A stretch of DNA of 64,000 nt, from NCBI RefSeq assembly GCF_003672135.1, contig NC_039508.1, positions 18,053,945 to 18,117,944 of the forward strand, in the 5' to 3' direction. This DNA is from Ooceraea biroi. Taxonomy: Eukaryota; Arthropoda; Insecta; Hymenoptera; Formicidae. Below the pieces are notes generated by a model that searched no databases, was not told where the DNA came from, and was given only the letters and a program-made list of their open reading frames with translations. Below are positions 36,715 through 49,300 of this stretch, in pieces. The translations under genes and the position numbers were made by a program. Every line of letters begins with the position of its first letter. The stretch's first letter is position 1.

Positions 36715-38328
36715 ATGGCTTCGAGAGCGACGTCAAGAAGGATTCCCGAGGTGGAACCACGTATAGATTACGTGCAATGTGATGGGCTAGTGGTGATGAA
36801 GATGGTTAAACATTGCCACGAGGAATCCTCCAGCAATATGGAAGTTGCACAAGGGGCCTTGCTCGGCTTAGTCGTGCAGAATCGTTTGGAGATCACCAAT
36901 TGCTTCCCGTTTCCCAAAAATGATGAGATTATGGACGAAGAGGAATATCAGCTTGCCATGATGCGCAGACTGAGATGGTGAGTCGCGACAGATAGAAGTT
37001 AAATGTATAAAAAGAATTTATTAGCGTTAAGCCTAATCTACAATGTGCTCTTTGCATTTTGTCTTATGTCTTTGCGTCTCTTGTCTACTTTTCCTTGTTT
37101 TGTTGATTGAAGCCAAGAAACATCATCATATACAATGTGTTTCTTTGAGGAGAAATGTTACTTTGCATGAACCAATCACAGAATAGAACTTATTGCACTA
37201 GTTCAGAACTACAGTGAAAACAAACAGACCAAAAGTAAGTCCGGGCAAGCAATTCATCAAAAGCTTTGTTTACCAGAATTTCTTCATTTTCTTTATCCAA
37301 CATTGTATTTTTGGTTATATAATTTATTACTTTGCGCTAATCTTGTCTAGCCTTGTCGACAAATTCTGTCATGCAATGCAATGTTTCTATGTTCTTTGTC
37401 ACCCAAGATAAAAGTTGACAAACTCCGAAAGAGACAAGAAACATGTAACAAGAAACATGATTGTCGGATGAAAACAGTGCGTAGAGAGGCAAAGAGCAGA
37501 AAACAGGAAGCAAAGAGCATATTGTAGATCAGGCTTTACTCCCTTCAGAATAAAAATTAATGTCTCGTTTTAATGCGCAGGGTGAACGTTGATCACTTCC
37601 ATGTCGGTTGGTACCAAAGTGCGGACGTTGGCAATTTCTTGAATTTGTCCTTGCTGGAGTCGCAGTACCACTACCAAACTTCTATCGAAGAGTCGGTTGT
37701 ACTGATTTATGATACGGCAAAATCCGCCAGAGGTTTTCTAACGCTTAAAGCGTACCGGCTTACCCCGCAGGCGATACAAATGTACAAGGAGAACGAGTTT
37801 ACCCCGGAGGCTCTACGTACTTTGAAAATCGGGTACGAAAGTCTCTTCGTTGAAATTCCAGTTATCATAAAAAATAGCAACTTGACAAACATCATGATGT
37901 CGGAATTAGACGAGATGATCCCTGAGGAGCAGGGTACAAAGTACTTGGATCTTGGTACAGCCACAGTACTGGAAAATCAGTTGAGATGTCTGATGGATCG
38001 AGTGGATGAATTGAATCAAGAAGCTATGAAGTTCAACAGGTATCAACAGTTGGTGGTGCGACAGCAGCAGGATAAAAACAGGCTCCTGGCCAAACGAGCT
38101 CAAGAGAATGCCGCCAGAGCCGCGAAGGATGAGCCACCGTTACCTGATGACGACATAAATAAATTGATGAGGCCACTGCCAGTTCCACCAAGGTTGAATC
38201 CGATGATCGTTGCTGGACAAATTAACACGTACAGCGAACACATTTCACAATTCTGCGCACAAAGTTTAGCGAAATTATATATTACTCAGAGTCTACAAAA
38301 TGCGAAGGAAGCAAAGTCGTCTCATTGA
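36715..38328 (+). CDS. eIF3h: Translation initiation factor eIF3 subunit h
   Basis: Subunit of the eIF3 complex on the 40S ribosome. Two exons, 36715-36977 and 37581-38328 (1011 nt, 336 aa), joined within a Trp codon (RRLRW|VNVDHF); the ATG follows CGTAAA. An MPN (Mov34/PAD-1) fold occupies about residues 25-160: YVQCDGLVVMKMVKH, EVAQGALLGLVVQ, VGWYQSADVGNF, SVVLIYDTAKSARG, LKAYRLTP. The catalytic JAMM pattern is absent (GWYQS replaces the HSH-type motif), as expected for this non-peptidase subunit. A helical C terminus follows, with LMDRVDELNQEAMKFN, DEPPLPDDDINKL and AGQINTYSEHI, all family hallmarks. Length is close to the human protein (352). The 603 bp intron contains a MITE. Confidence 0.96.
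37028..37537. mobile_element. Inverted-repeat element within the eIF3h intron
   Basis: Left TAAGCCTAATCTACAATGTG plus CTCTTTGC and right GCAAAGAGCATATTGTAGAT plus CAGGCTTTA are imperfect reverse complements (about 28 bp). It fills most of the intron. No transposase; the short open frame inside is not supported as a gene. Confidence 0.6.
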
Positions 38329-38433
38329 AAAAGTTTGTATCTCACTGCTATTTATAACAGTCGAAAGATTAAATGAAAAAAGTGTAAGATTTCTCAAAAG
38401 TACTTGTTTATTTATACCTTTTTGAATCAAAGA

Positions 38434-38439
38434 TTTATT
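38434..38439 (-). terminator. Candidate poly(A) signal of Sirt4
   Basis: Minus-strand AATAAA 163 nt after the Sirt4 stop, with another at 38407-38412. Both lie upstream of the plus-strand eIF3h signal at 38518, so the two 3'UTRs would overlap. Confidence 0.4.
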
Positions 38440-38517
38440 AGTTATTGTACACATTATACATGTGTTTTATGTGTAAGGTATACCTCACAGATAATTATTT
38501 CTTACCATTCAACAATT

Positions 38518-38523
38518 AATAAA
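38518..38523 (+). terminator. Candidate poly(A) signal of eIF3h
   Basis: AATAAA 190 nt after the eIF3h stop, followed by further AATAAA at about 38535. Earlier variants are absent, so the eIF3h 3'UTR probably reaches this point. Confidence 0.45.
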
Positions 38524-38601
38524 TTATTAATTGTAATAAATTATTGTAATAATTATTAATTATTACAATAAGATAAATTTAAAATTTACTCTCTACATTT
38601 G

Positions 38602-38975
38602 TCATCTTTCAGATTTGATTGCAATATCCGGTTGCCAAGCCTTTGTTAGAATGTCACCGCATCTTCCCTCCACTCTTAAATGCGCTAATTTGTCAGCTCT
38701 AGTTTTGCCAATGTTTACTATCGCTATTGACTTCTTGATGTCAACCGCTTGTAGTACGATTCTATATGCGGAGAATGTAGTAAGAGTCGTGCCCAAGATT
38801 AATAGAGCATCCGAATTTTCGACGTTAGCTTTCACATTTTGTACTATGTCACGCCGTACATTGTCACCGAAGAATACGATATCCGGTTTCAAGATACCAC
38901 CACATTTATCGCAATCAGGAATGTTAAAATCTTCTACTTGTGCCTGTTAAGTATATTTTGCAATGAAATAACATA

Positions 38976-39015
<40 letters not shown>

Positions 39016-39936
39016 TAAATATAGGAGACCCTTATATAATGGAAGATACATTTCGCCTAATATGAGCTGCATATATTACCTGTGTTAACTCCACATCACC
39101 ATCAGGTCTTATCATTTGAGTGGTTGCAGTCATAGATGGATTAAGTATCCGGAAGATTTCCTGAAGTTCGTATCTGCATAGTTTGTAATCGCAATTAAGA
39201 CACATTACTCTAAATGCTGTTCCATGCAACTCTATTACTTTTTTACTCCCTGCTTTCGAATGTAAATTGTCAACGTTCTGCGTGACAATGCATTCAACCT
39301 TTCTGATACATTCCAAATCTTTTAACATCTTATGTGTAATATTTGGTTTAATGGATGAAAATCTACGGAGATCACATAAACAATCATTAAGATCTCTTAA
39401 TTTATTAGTTATCCCAATTTATTATTTTTCGCAAAAATGTGTTTACAATAACCTTGGCCATCCGACATAATTCCTGGCCCAGTATCTTCTTCTGGCAGCT
39501 TCACTGTTGCAAAATTCTTTATAAAGAATCGGTTCATGATTACTTCGAGCATAAAGTCCAACCTCCGCCGATCTATAATCAGGAATACCGCTTTCCGTGG
39601 ATATCCCTGCCCCAGTTAATATACACAAACGATTATGTCCATCAATAAATTCTCTCAACTTTATCACGTCTTCCATTCTCGTCGGGTCGCATTTTGGAAC
39701 GAATGCAAGACTTGATTTATATAAACGCGCTGCAAAGTGGCACAATATCTGAATGTAATTTTTTTATATAATTATAAAACATAAATCTGACTGACATGAC
39801 ATGGAATTAAACTAATCTCATTTAGATATGATCAAGCATCACACTTACAGAATCCTGACATAATAGTCGTATGTGCGGAAAGACCTTGCATCGTGATAAA
39901 TATACTTTGTTGTAATCGTGATGTACGATTGATCAT
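38602..39936 (-). CDS. Sirt4: Mitochondrial sirtuin Sirt4
   Basis: NAD-dependent lipoamidase/ADP-ribosyltransferase-type sirtuin expected in mitochondria. Four exons: 39849-39936, 39453-39729, 39080-39362 and 38602-38943 (990 nt, 329 aa). The N terminus, MINRTSRLQQSIF, is basic and free of acidic residues, as in a mitochondrial presequence. I use the acceptor at 39730 (TTTGCAG) because the one at 39749 would break the frame. Motifs: FVPKCDPTR; NAD site GAGIS (69-73) with GIPDYRS and VGLYARSNHEP; TQNVDNLH (149-156); catalytic His168 in ELHG; zinc cysteines C176, C179, C227, C230; MIRPDGDVEL; LKPDIVFFGDNV; IVNIGKTRADKLA. These match class II Sirt4. It is convergent with eIF3h, the stops being 273 bp apart. 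Confidence 0.95.
38976..39020. repeat. TA dinucleotide microsatellite in a Sirt4 intron
   Basis: About 20 TA units with minor interruptions in the intron between the third and fourth Sirt4 coding exons. Confidence 0.8.
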
Positions 39937-40026
39937 TCTGTCAAAGTATCCATGAGCATCAATCTGTATCTATAAATATTAAAAGATCTCATCATATTTC
40001 TTGTATGTATGTACTACATATTTCAT

Positions 40027-40253
40027 AACTAACAAGAAAATTGTGTTTATGAAGTTGAGGTTATGTTGTCCCGATAGGGTCAATCAGTGAACGTGATTAT
40101 GCTCTGTACGCGAAAGCACTTCTATATCACCGATGTCGCCTGGTTTCCTAGAGCAGAGAGAGACCAGTTTATATTATATCAAAATAAATGTGATGAAATT
40201 GCCGGTAGGGTCAAAATAACCTCAACTTTATAAACACAATTTTCTTGTTAGTT
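40027..40253. repeat. Inverted-repeat MITE, 227 bp
   Basis: Ends AACTAACAAGAAAATTGTGT and complement, arms about 40 bases with one mismatch (through GAAGTTGAGGTTAT). It lies just upstream of Sirt4. Confidence 0.8.
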
Positions 40254-42143
40254 CTTTCTTGTTTCGTCTACCGACGATTGCATGTTCTTGTATTGTACAT
40301 GTAACTTTAATAAGCGGGCATAATTGAATATTCTTTTTCTTCTTATAGATTTATAAAGAGATTAATATTTTGCGACGCATTAGTGCTATTCACAAATCAG
40401 AAGTTTAGTCTACGTAAGGATTGGTTAAGCACTGTTTCTCAATTTAGGTAATTATTTTCTTCATGTAGAAGTAGAAATTAGTTATTGCATTTCTGTAATA
40501 TTATTATAAAAATTATAAAATATATTTTTTTTTAATTTCTTGCATATATTTTTCATAATATATTTTGTGTACACATTTCGTATTTATCGTGTTTTATAAA
40601 AAGAAATGTTTAAAAATCTCAACCGCATACACACACATTAGTATACCTTATTAATAAATAAATTTATTTATTAAAAAATAAATAATTTCTAAAAATATAT
40701 TACTTTTTTTTAGGTGTAATAGGAAAACATCAAAATACGACTAATGAAGACATATCAGCTCCAATTTATAATAACAAAACTATAAGCAATCTATAAGTTT
40801 ATAATAATTATAAGAAATTAATAATAAAAATATTTATTTTAAACATAAATAAAAATAGAGTACAAATTCATTTAACCTCAGTATAATTTAATCTACTATC
40901 TGGATTCAAAAAATTAAAATTGTAATATTAGGTCGTTGCATTTTGTATCGTATTTCTGTGTATTATGTAATTTCTGTCGTATTTTTGGAAAAAATATGCA
41001 GCACAATTTTTAAATGTTAAAAAAGTTATATATAAACGGTTTTACAGGAATTTAACAAGAATTCCTATCAAACGCCCAATTGTTCGACTGCCATATCACT
41101 TGATATAATGGCGGATTTTCATGCTCTAGTCTAGAAAAAGGATTAACCGCTCGCACACGTGTTTTAATTATAATTATTTAATGCTTTTTCTTTATTTAAA
41201 AGAAATCAATAAAAAAATAAAAAATAAGTGAAAAAAGAAAAAAGAACATTTCAACTTGGAACCTGACGTAGGTTTCACGTTGGGACGATTTTTATCGTTA
41301 AACATCTTGGTAATCTTAAAGACTAAATGTTGAAATTTAAGGTGACCTCAGTGGTATCAATGACCTTGATATATTGTCAAGGACATGACACTGACTTGCA
41401 GAAAGTTTTTAGCCGTCGCTCGTTGTTTATTAAAAAGTTATTAACAAGATAAGTTTATAAAAAATCGCCCTTAATCTTATTATTTACCGAGTCAAGTTAC
41501 AAATTGTGTGTTCTGTAGTAAAATGACTTTCTCAAATGGAGGCTCTAAAACTACCCTTTCCGTTATGGAAGTAACATGTCAACTCGAGATAACTCGAAAA
41601 CAGACATTTCTAAATGACAAATTGGAATAATAAAAACAGCAATTATAGTTTCATGTATTTATTTGACATTTTTTTGACTTCACATAATATAATATTTAGT
41701 AACTTTATATATTTACAGATCATCGACTCAGTGCATAGTCTAAACGTACTTTGCTCGGAAATCGATTTATTTACAAAAATGCGTCTGAATTTTTAATGGA
41801 ACAATCTTTAAGTCTGCAAATACAATGGAACAATATCTCATCCGCTATATTTTTCCATTCAATCAAAACAGAAACGTAATCATCGCAATTGCACTTTGCA
41901 GAAAAAGATTTTTAAGTGACGGCTCTCTGCATTTTATTTATAACTCCGGCCATTTTTCCACACGTTTCGCACCGAATATTGATAAATGAGCTCTTCACAA
42001 TTTTCAGAAATAAAGTTACATGTAGACACCAGAAATTTTGCATAATACAGCAATCCTTCAAAAACGCTTTAACATTCTAGAAAAGAAATCTCCCTTCTAC
42101 CCGCCGTTGTAATATTATCTGTGAAACCCTGACGGCAAAATGG

Positions 42144-42511
42144 GGTGTCTGGTAATAAAGTTAATTACTCCAAGGCTCGTAAAGGCTCGTGAGCGTGTTG
42201 AGTTGAATAAAAAAGCTCTATCATCTTCCAAACAATCACGTAAAATTTTTAAGTATCAAATAAAAAGGATTAGCAAGTGAGAAGACATCTCAGACGACGA
42301 GGCGTAGCACTCTACGGTAGCGACCTATTAGAAAATATTAAAAAAGGACGCTAGCAATGCATTGTTTATCCTCCCCTCCTTTGCCGCGTATGTTTATTGC
42401 TAGGTAATACGGTCATTTGATTGGCGTGTCGAGAGTACTCCACGTATCACCTCAGCGCTCATTTATTAATCCTTTTTACTTAATATCTTATTACCTTCAT
42501 TACCAGACACC
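42144..42511. repeat. MITE-like element with GGTGTCTGGTAAT ends, about 368 bp
   Basis: GGTGTCTGGTAATAAAG at the left and CTTCATTACCAGACACC at the right are inverted with one mismatch. No coding potential. Confidence 0.65.
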
Positions 42512-43002
42512 TTGTATATGCATGTAAAGTATCCCTTAAATTCGTAAATTCTCAGCTGGAAATTTTAAAACTGATTAAATTGACTCACGTCAAGAATTAT
42601 TTCAACTTATTTGATTGCTTAATCGAAAAACTGATTTATGTAAAACATGCAATTTTAGTTTTGAAGTATTCAATATCCTTTACTTTCTTTTTTTACCGTG
42701 TGTAGCAAACTAACAATTTCGATACTCAAAGAGATTCCATTATCTCTCTATATAAATATAAATAAACTCAGTACTTCTTTAATAAAAATCAACGCATCGA
42801 TTTTTATTAAAAGGAAATTAAATCCATTATTACTCTATCGTACCATATATTATTTTTTGTAAATTTGGAAATATATGACAGTACCTTAAAACCCTTAAAA
42901 AACGCAATTCAATTAATGTTACATATTTAAATTTAAGACAGTTATTAGAGACAATATTATGGGTGAAATGAAAAGCACTGTCTTAATTTGTAACGCCGTA
43001 CA

Positions 43003-43070
43003 TGTGTGTGTGTGTGTGGGTGTGTATTTATACATATTACACACGCGCGCGCGCGCACACACACACACAA
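43003..43070. repeat. Compound GT / CG / CA microsatellite
   Basis: Runs of TGTG, then CGCGCGCG, then CACACA in sequence; the GT and CA runs are mutually complementary, so the tract can fold or form Z-DNA. Confidence 0.8.
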
Positions 43071-43874
43071 AAGTAGCATTGAAACAAAAAACATTCCCGA
43101 TGGTATTTGCATTAAGATATCATGGTGACACGACTCAAAGGTCCTTTACTCTTTGTTCTAATACACTTTGTACATTTATGGACGCTTGTGCAAGCTTAAC
43201 TCTGATGGATCGGTCAGAGATATCAATCTAAACAATCGTGCTTAATATGATCTTCAAAAATTAAAGAATACGACGAAAACGAAAATGCTATGAAACGAGA
43301 TCTCTTTCTCTCTCTCTCTCCCTTTCCCTTTCTGTCACATGTGACATCATGCAACACTTACAGTGCCATATTTGTAGGTTTCTTTTCTTTTTTTACTGAT
43401 TCTACAACAAACGCGACAAATACAGTTAGCGCGATGTTAGAGTCCCATAATGCCGTTCTGCATTTTTCAGATTTCACTCAGAGCAACTTTCGTTGCAATG
43501 CAGACGCCTTAAATTCTGTAATTGTAATTTAATTTGTTTAACGTATGTATGCTATAGTGTCATATTTATGAGTCATTTACATGCAGTGTCTCTCTCTAAC
43601 ATGCTCACTTTCCCCGTTTTCTGAGCGCATTGATTAATATATATTTCCATATATATTAATATATTAATCCACATTTGCGAGATTATTGAACACAGGCAGA
43701 CGTTACGAACAAAGCTTAATAGTAAACTGTCCTTTACATTATATCACTATGTTGAGGCAATTTTATAGATTGGATAACAAGTGTTTAAAGGATTGTAATT
43801 CATATTAATCTTTCATATCTAAAAACAAAAAGCATAGCTATAATAGTAACAGCATGCATATGGATCGATGTAGT

Positions 43875-44134
43875 GACCCTCTAATAAGAGTCTGGCCATA
43901 AGAGCGATTGGGTCAAAATCGTGCGAGAGAGAAAGATGAATTATACTCATCTTTCTATAAGATGAGTTATACTACAAGATGAGTTATACTCAAAATGAGT
44001 TATACTCATTGAAATGTAGCGTGGACTATCTGTAGCGCATGCGTGAGCACATGCGTAGCGAATATATATATATATCTTTCTCTCTCGCACGATTTTGACC
44101 AAATCGCTTATGGCCAGACTCTTATTAGAGGGTC
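43875..44134. repeat. Inverted-repeat element with internal GAGTTATACTCA-type repeats
   Basis: Ends GACCCTCTAATAAGAGTCTG and complement, with arms of about 60 bases (through GGCCATAAG, CGATT and GTCAAAATCGTGCGAGAGA). The middle holds four short units of the form GATGAGTTATACT. No coding potential. Confidence 0.8.
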
Positions 44135-45436
44135 TCTAGATCGATGTAATCAGAAATGTAACGTTTTTGCTATATCTGATATAAAAGACTTTGAGTTGTA
44201 TAATTTTCTCAAAGTTATGTTATTATGGCATTTTTTGAAATTAGTGATATTACATATAAATAAGCTTATAATTTTATATGTATAAATCTAAAGAATTTTA
44301 CTTATTATCTTTTTGCTGGATTGTTAAACAAGTGTTTGTGTTAAGTAAATGGATCTCATGTTTCTGATATAAGTCCTTATAGAGTTACATGCTTTTATAA
44401 AAAGAAAATATCATATGCAGTAAAATAAAAACTGTTGATTGTAATTAATTAATGACTATAAATTTGAATATATAAAATGCGTCGATATGAATGCCATGCA
44501 ATTAGAAAAAAAAAAAAAAAATAAAAGACGCGGACAAATGTTTCAATGCAATAATTTTTGCAAATTATTTTGTCTCTTCCAAAGTATAATTAAAAAAAAT
44601 AATAAATTTAATTGCGCGTGCGTCTGCAATGAACCGTGGAAAAAGAAAAATGCAATTATGCGCGCATGATGAGACTCCAATGTATGTACGTAGTAAAATA
44701 GTAAGCAACGCTATCCTTCCGAAACATACGGCAAAGTAAGCCCTTGATAGTATTGTAGTTTTAATAACTAGCCTCACATAATACTCCGTTTGCAATTATA
44801 ATGAAATTGTCATCACGCGATATCAATCAGATCGGAAAGACTAAATTAGGAAAATTAAATCGTAAACATACGTTGGCAACAGTTCGACAGACTTTACAAA
44901 CTCGCAGAGATATCTTGTTTAATTTAATTTGGTTCTCTCTCTAGGCTGGTGGAATGTTGTCCCTTAATGAACTCCGCGATTGACTCTTTTACATATTTTC
45001 TGAGAATATTCTTGGACATTTCAGTCTATCTACCATTTTCGATCAGGATAATGATACTGCAACCTCACATGCTTTTCTACGAGAAAAGTACCTATTATAT
45101 ATGTAATTTCAATATATACATATATATGTGTGTATGTATATGTATATATTGATGAGTGTTATGTTTATCATTTTATCTTGTATGGTCTTTTAGTGTTAAT
45201 AAAGTTGCATCGTTCGCGATAATACGTGTAGAAGATTATGTATGACACTCTCATCCCGTGCACTTGCAATCGGCTGGTAAATCACAAGTTCAAGGAGCTT
45301 ACGTAATTATTTGCCTAAGAGAGTTTGCAAGTTCTATCGTAAATAAGCGAGCGATGCATTCTGTGAATAATATTAGATTGAACGTATATTCCATTGCTGC
45401 TGGTGGTAAATTGTTGTACATTGGACATCATACTTA

Positions 45437-45471
45437 ACACACACACACACACAACACGCGCGCGCGCGCTT
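45437..45471. repeat. CA / CG microsatellite
   Basis: About eight CA units followed by about six CG units, a short potential Z-DNA tract. Confidence 0.75.
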
Positions 45472-46344
45472 GGTGACAATGGTAGGAAATTATTCTGTTT
45501 TGTTACTCAGAGAACTAAGAGAAAATAATCGTTAAACCATACTTTTAATACAAAATATTGCATGATACGATCCTAATGCATCCTCATAATATTAGTTGCA
45601 ATTGTACGTTACAAGTACCAACGACAAAACGAGATGAAATGAAGTGAAATATATTGAGAATAAACGCACATTGAAATTAATTACTTGCATTGCGAAATAA
45701 TTTTTGAAACATTACCGAGGCACGAAACTTGCAGTCCTATCTTAGGCAAATAGAGTTCATCGTGTTGTCACTTAAAAAGCACACATATCAAGCTCTAACA
45801 GCTCGTCATAATCAACAATAAGAATTTTCATTTTTTTTCAGTCTTATAAGCAATACATCATCGTAGAAAGCTGTTTGCTTCATCCTTATCCATTAAACGA
45901 TCCCGCTTCGCGTTCTTAATATCATACACTATCTCCTGTACATTTGTAATTTTTTTTTAATAACATTCCGAGAAATCTCTTGGAAAAATGGTTTCGCAAG
46001 CAACGTTGGCGATCTTCTCCGATGAAAAAAAATCTCGAAACAGAAATACCGTCGAAATCGTAATCGATTTTCCTTAATCGAGATATATAGCGGTTACCTC
46101 GATGAACTTGTCGATACGAAGACTTGATAAAAAGACCTACGTAGGTGAGCACCATGTTCTGTAATTTAGCAGCGTGTATTCGATATCCATATATGGAACA
46201 CCGTATAGGAGTGCTTCGGACGTAAAGATAGACATATCATGAACAATATCGGCTGTTCGAGCAATAGCGGTAGATGCGTTTTTTATCCATGGAATTTCGC
46301 GTCTGTAAAATTGAAACTTATAATCCGAGTTACTGTATATCACT

Positions 46345-49300
46345 TTAGTTATGCACTATAGTTGATGCGTGTTGAAGTCTTTCAAGCTCCTCCAACGACA
46401 GGACGTTCGTCTGCGCGAGCTCCGGGAGCTTGCCGGCTCGAGCTTGTGCCAAGAGTTCCGGACTGAACCATCGCGCGAGTTGATTAGACGTTGGCGAGAG
46501 ATCACCCCCGTTACTACCGACGAATCCAAGGCCCGGTGAAGACTGACGGCCAACCGCCATGTTCAACTGCTGTGATCGCATCGTTCGACCATCTGTACAC
46601 ATAATTTAACAAGAATGCAACGACCCATTAATCATTTAGGGGCAAACTTCTCATTACGTGAAACAACTAGAGTAAGATGTTAAATAATAATTCGCTGATG
46701 ATATTATCTATATATAATCTGTTAACAATGTATAAGACAAAGCATTTCTTAGTGTAGTTAATAATTGTTTACTTAGTTTAATCCGAAGGTAAATGGTGGC
46801 AAGATAGGATTAAATAAGGGAGAGTTAACGCACAGTGGCTTGTTATTACTCCGATTTTGGAACACCGTTACATGCAATTTGATTTGGAAGAGGAGAACCT
46901 GAAAATCAATGTAACGGAATAAACAAAGAAATTCAGAATTCATTGAGTATCAGTTATTATTACCAGGGTTGGATAACTTCATTTTTTTTCTTTAACCAAG
47001 TTAAGTTTAAAGTTAATGACCCGGAAATTAACTAAGTTAAGTTAAAAGTTAATAACTTTTTAACTATTTAACTAGTTACTACCCAACCCTGGTTATTACT
47101 GAAAATTGAAGGCGGAGCAGCTGACAATTGGACTCGATAAATACACGATCAATGGAACGTTTTAATAGAGATTATTCCGAAATTTCGATCACAATTTCGT
47201 TACCTGCACGATTGGCATTGTAGTTTTGGTTCATGACAAGTTGCATCGGTGTATTCACAGTCCGCTGAGCCGATTGTTGTATGTTAGCAGTCCCATGCGG
47301 CGGCGGCGGTGGTGGTTGTTGCATATTAACAAGATGAGACGGAACTTGTTGGCTTGTTTTCATTTGAGTATTTAGAGTATTCGATCTCTGACTCATAATC
47401 GAGTTCTGCGCGATGTTGTATTGCGAAACATTGTGATGCGGTAGAGAAGTAGCCATCGTGTGCTTCGACCGTGGTGGATTGTTGTACACGTTGGAGATTG
47501 TCCTGTGTTGATGTTGCTGGAAATCCTGTGCATTTCCCGCGTTGTATTGGAACTGATTGCCGCTAGTGTTGCTATTATTACCACCTTTCACTATAGGTCG
47601 ACCTAAAATTAAAATTATGGAAAGTTAACACAGTTGACAACTACATTTCGCATCGTTATAATCTTAAAACAATCAAGATTTCTTAAATGGTATTTTTTTA
47701 CAAAAGAAAATAAAGCAAGAAATTAATAAAAATAATAAATAATAAATAATAAAATTTCCGGTTTGTTAAGTTTAACAAAAAGAGAAAAAATATACCTGGA
47801 TGTTGCTTAAGTGATGGGTTCGACCACGTCGGTTGAACAGACTGCGGTCGCAACGTGGTGTGTCTTGAAAGAGCTCCCTGCGCGAGTAACTGAACCGCAG
47901 ATTGAATTTGTTGCATCTGAGAAACCGGAGTTTGTGTAGGTAATTTTGATGGGTCATTGCTGCTTCCTGTACACAAATATAAAATAATTTTATTTATTAA
48001 AATTATATAAGCAAGTAATAAACCTTGAAAAATGCGGCTGTTGATCCATACATTTTTATCATTTGTTTTACACTATTACAATGTTTGATCTCGAGTTGGA
48101 TTCCAGCTAATTCAATATTGAGAATCCAAAATGGAGCCGAAACATTCAAATATATTTATAATATTATCGTACAACGTACAAAGTGATAAAAATATACCGA
48201 CAACCGCCTATCATGTTTTACTTGCTCACATAATATAAATATAATTATATATAAATAGAATTAGTAATTTATAATATTTGTATGAATATATCAATTCAAA
48301 GTGCAAATGTTTCCTTAATTATGTTAATGAAAAAGTTGTTATAATAATATTGCATTTAAACATTGGATAAATATAAATAACATTAGAAATTTATGTTAGA
48401 ATTATAAATTTTGTATCAATTTCTCTCATTTTGACAAATTCATGTAATTCTTCATTTTGATCAACTTCCACAATTCAATTTACTTAATACTATTTTTTGG
48501 GATAAATTACAAAATACTTTAATTATTCAAATAATTTACAATATTTATAACTACTTTTTAATTATTTATATATAGAGTTATATTATGGCGTCTTATTAAT
48601 CAACTATGTAATCAACTCTATAATAATATTGAATGTCTGCGTATATTAGATTTATTTCCCAAAGTGCACTCACATGCAATTTACTAAGCATAAAACGAAA
48701 TAGAAAGATAAAAATTATGATTACTTATTAAGAAGAAATTGTAATGTGATAATGAGGGAAGGAGAAAGCAAGGAGGATTGCAGAGAGAGAGAGCATAAGC
48801 ATAAGCATAAGCATAAGCATAAGCATGAGCATGAGCATGCGTGCGTACGTATATGTGAACACACATGTATAAAGAGGAGTTAAAGCAGATAAAATAAATC
48901 AAGAAAGCTTTTTATTATTAAAAAAAAAAACCTAATTCCAGTATATTATTCAAATGCAATAAATTCATATTAAGAAATAAAGAGTTTATTTTATAAAGTG
49001 CTTGGTTGTATCACATATAAAATGAAAATAAAATTATCTGTCACACATTAGAGAGAGACATCTTCCAATTTCCAAGCATCACACTAGATATTGAATGAAG
49101 AAACAAAACGATTGCTTTTCATTAGAACGCAAAAAATAATAAAAACAAAACTATATAGCTTTAAACAACGACGGACAATCACTATCTCATGAAATATCAA
49201 TGCGCACTTTATAAAATTCCTCATGAAATGAAAACTTTTATGAAAAAGCGCAATTAGACATTTTTCTCGTGGATTGCAAGCGAAGTAACGTTTTGCGAAT

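Larger units (their letters stand above)
39937..46344. other. Gene-free AT-rich interval
   Basis: Between Sirt4 and the 3' end of 4E-T. No coding region, tRNA or conserved domain was recognised; open frames are short and low-complexity. It contains three inverted-repeat elements (40027-40253, 42144-42511, 43875-44134) and several microsatellites. The last few hundred bases (about 45900-46344) are probably 4E-T 3'UTR. Confidence 0.5.

Noticed and set aside
45922..46343. Minus-strand frames after the 4E-T stop
   Set aside because: Short, lack a good start or domain, and lie in the expected 3'UTR.
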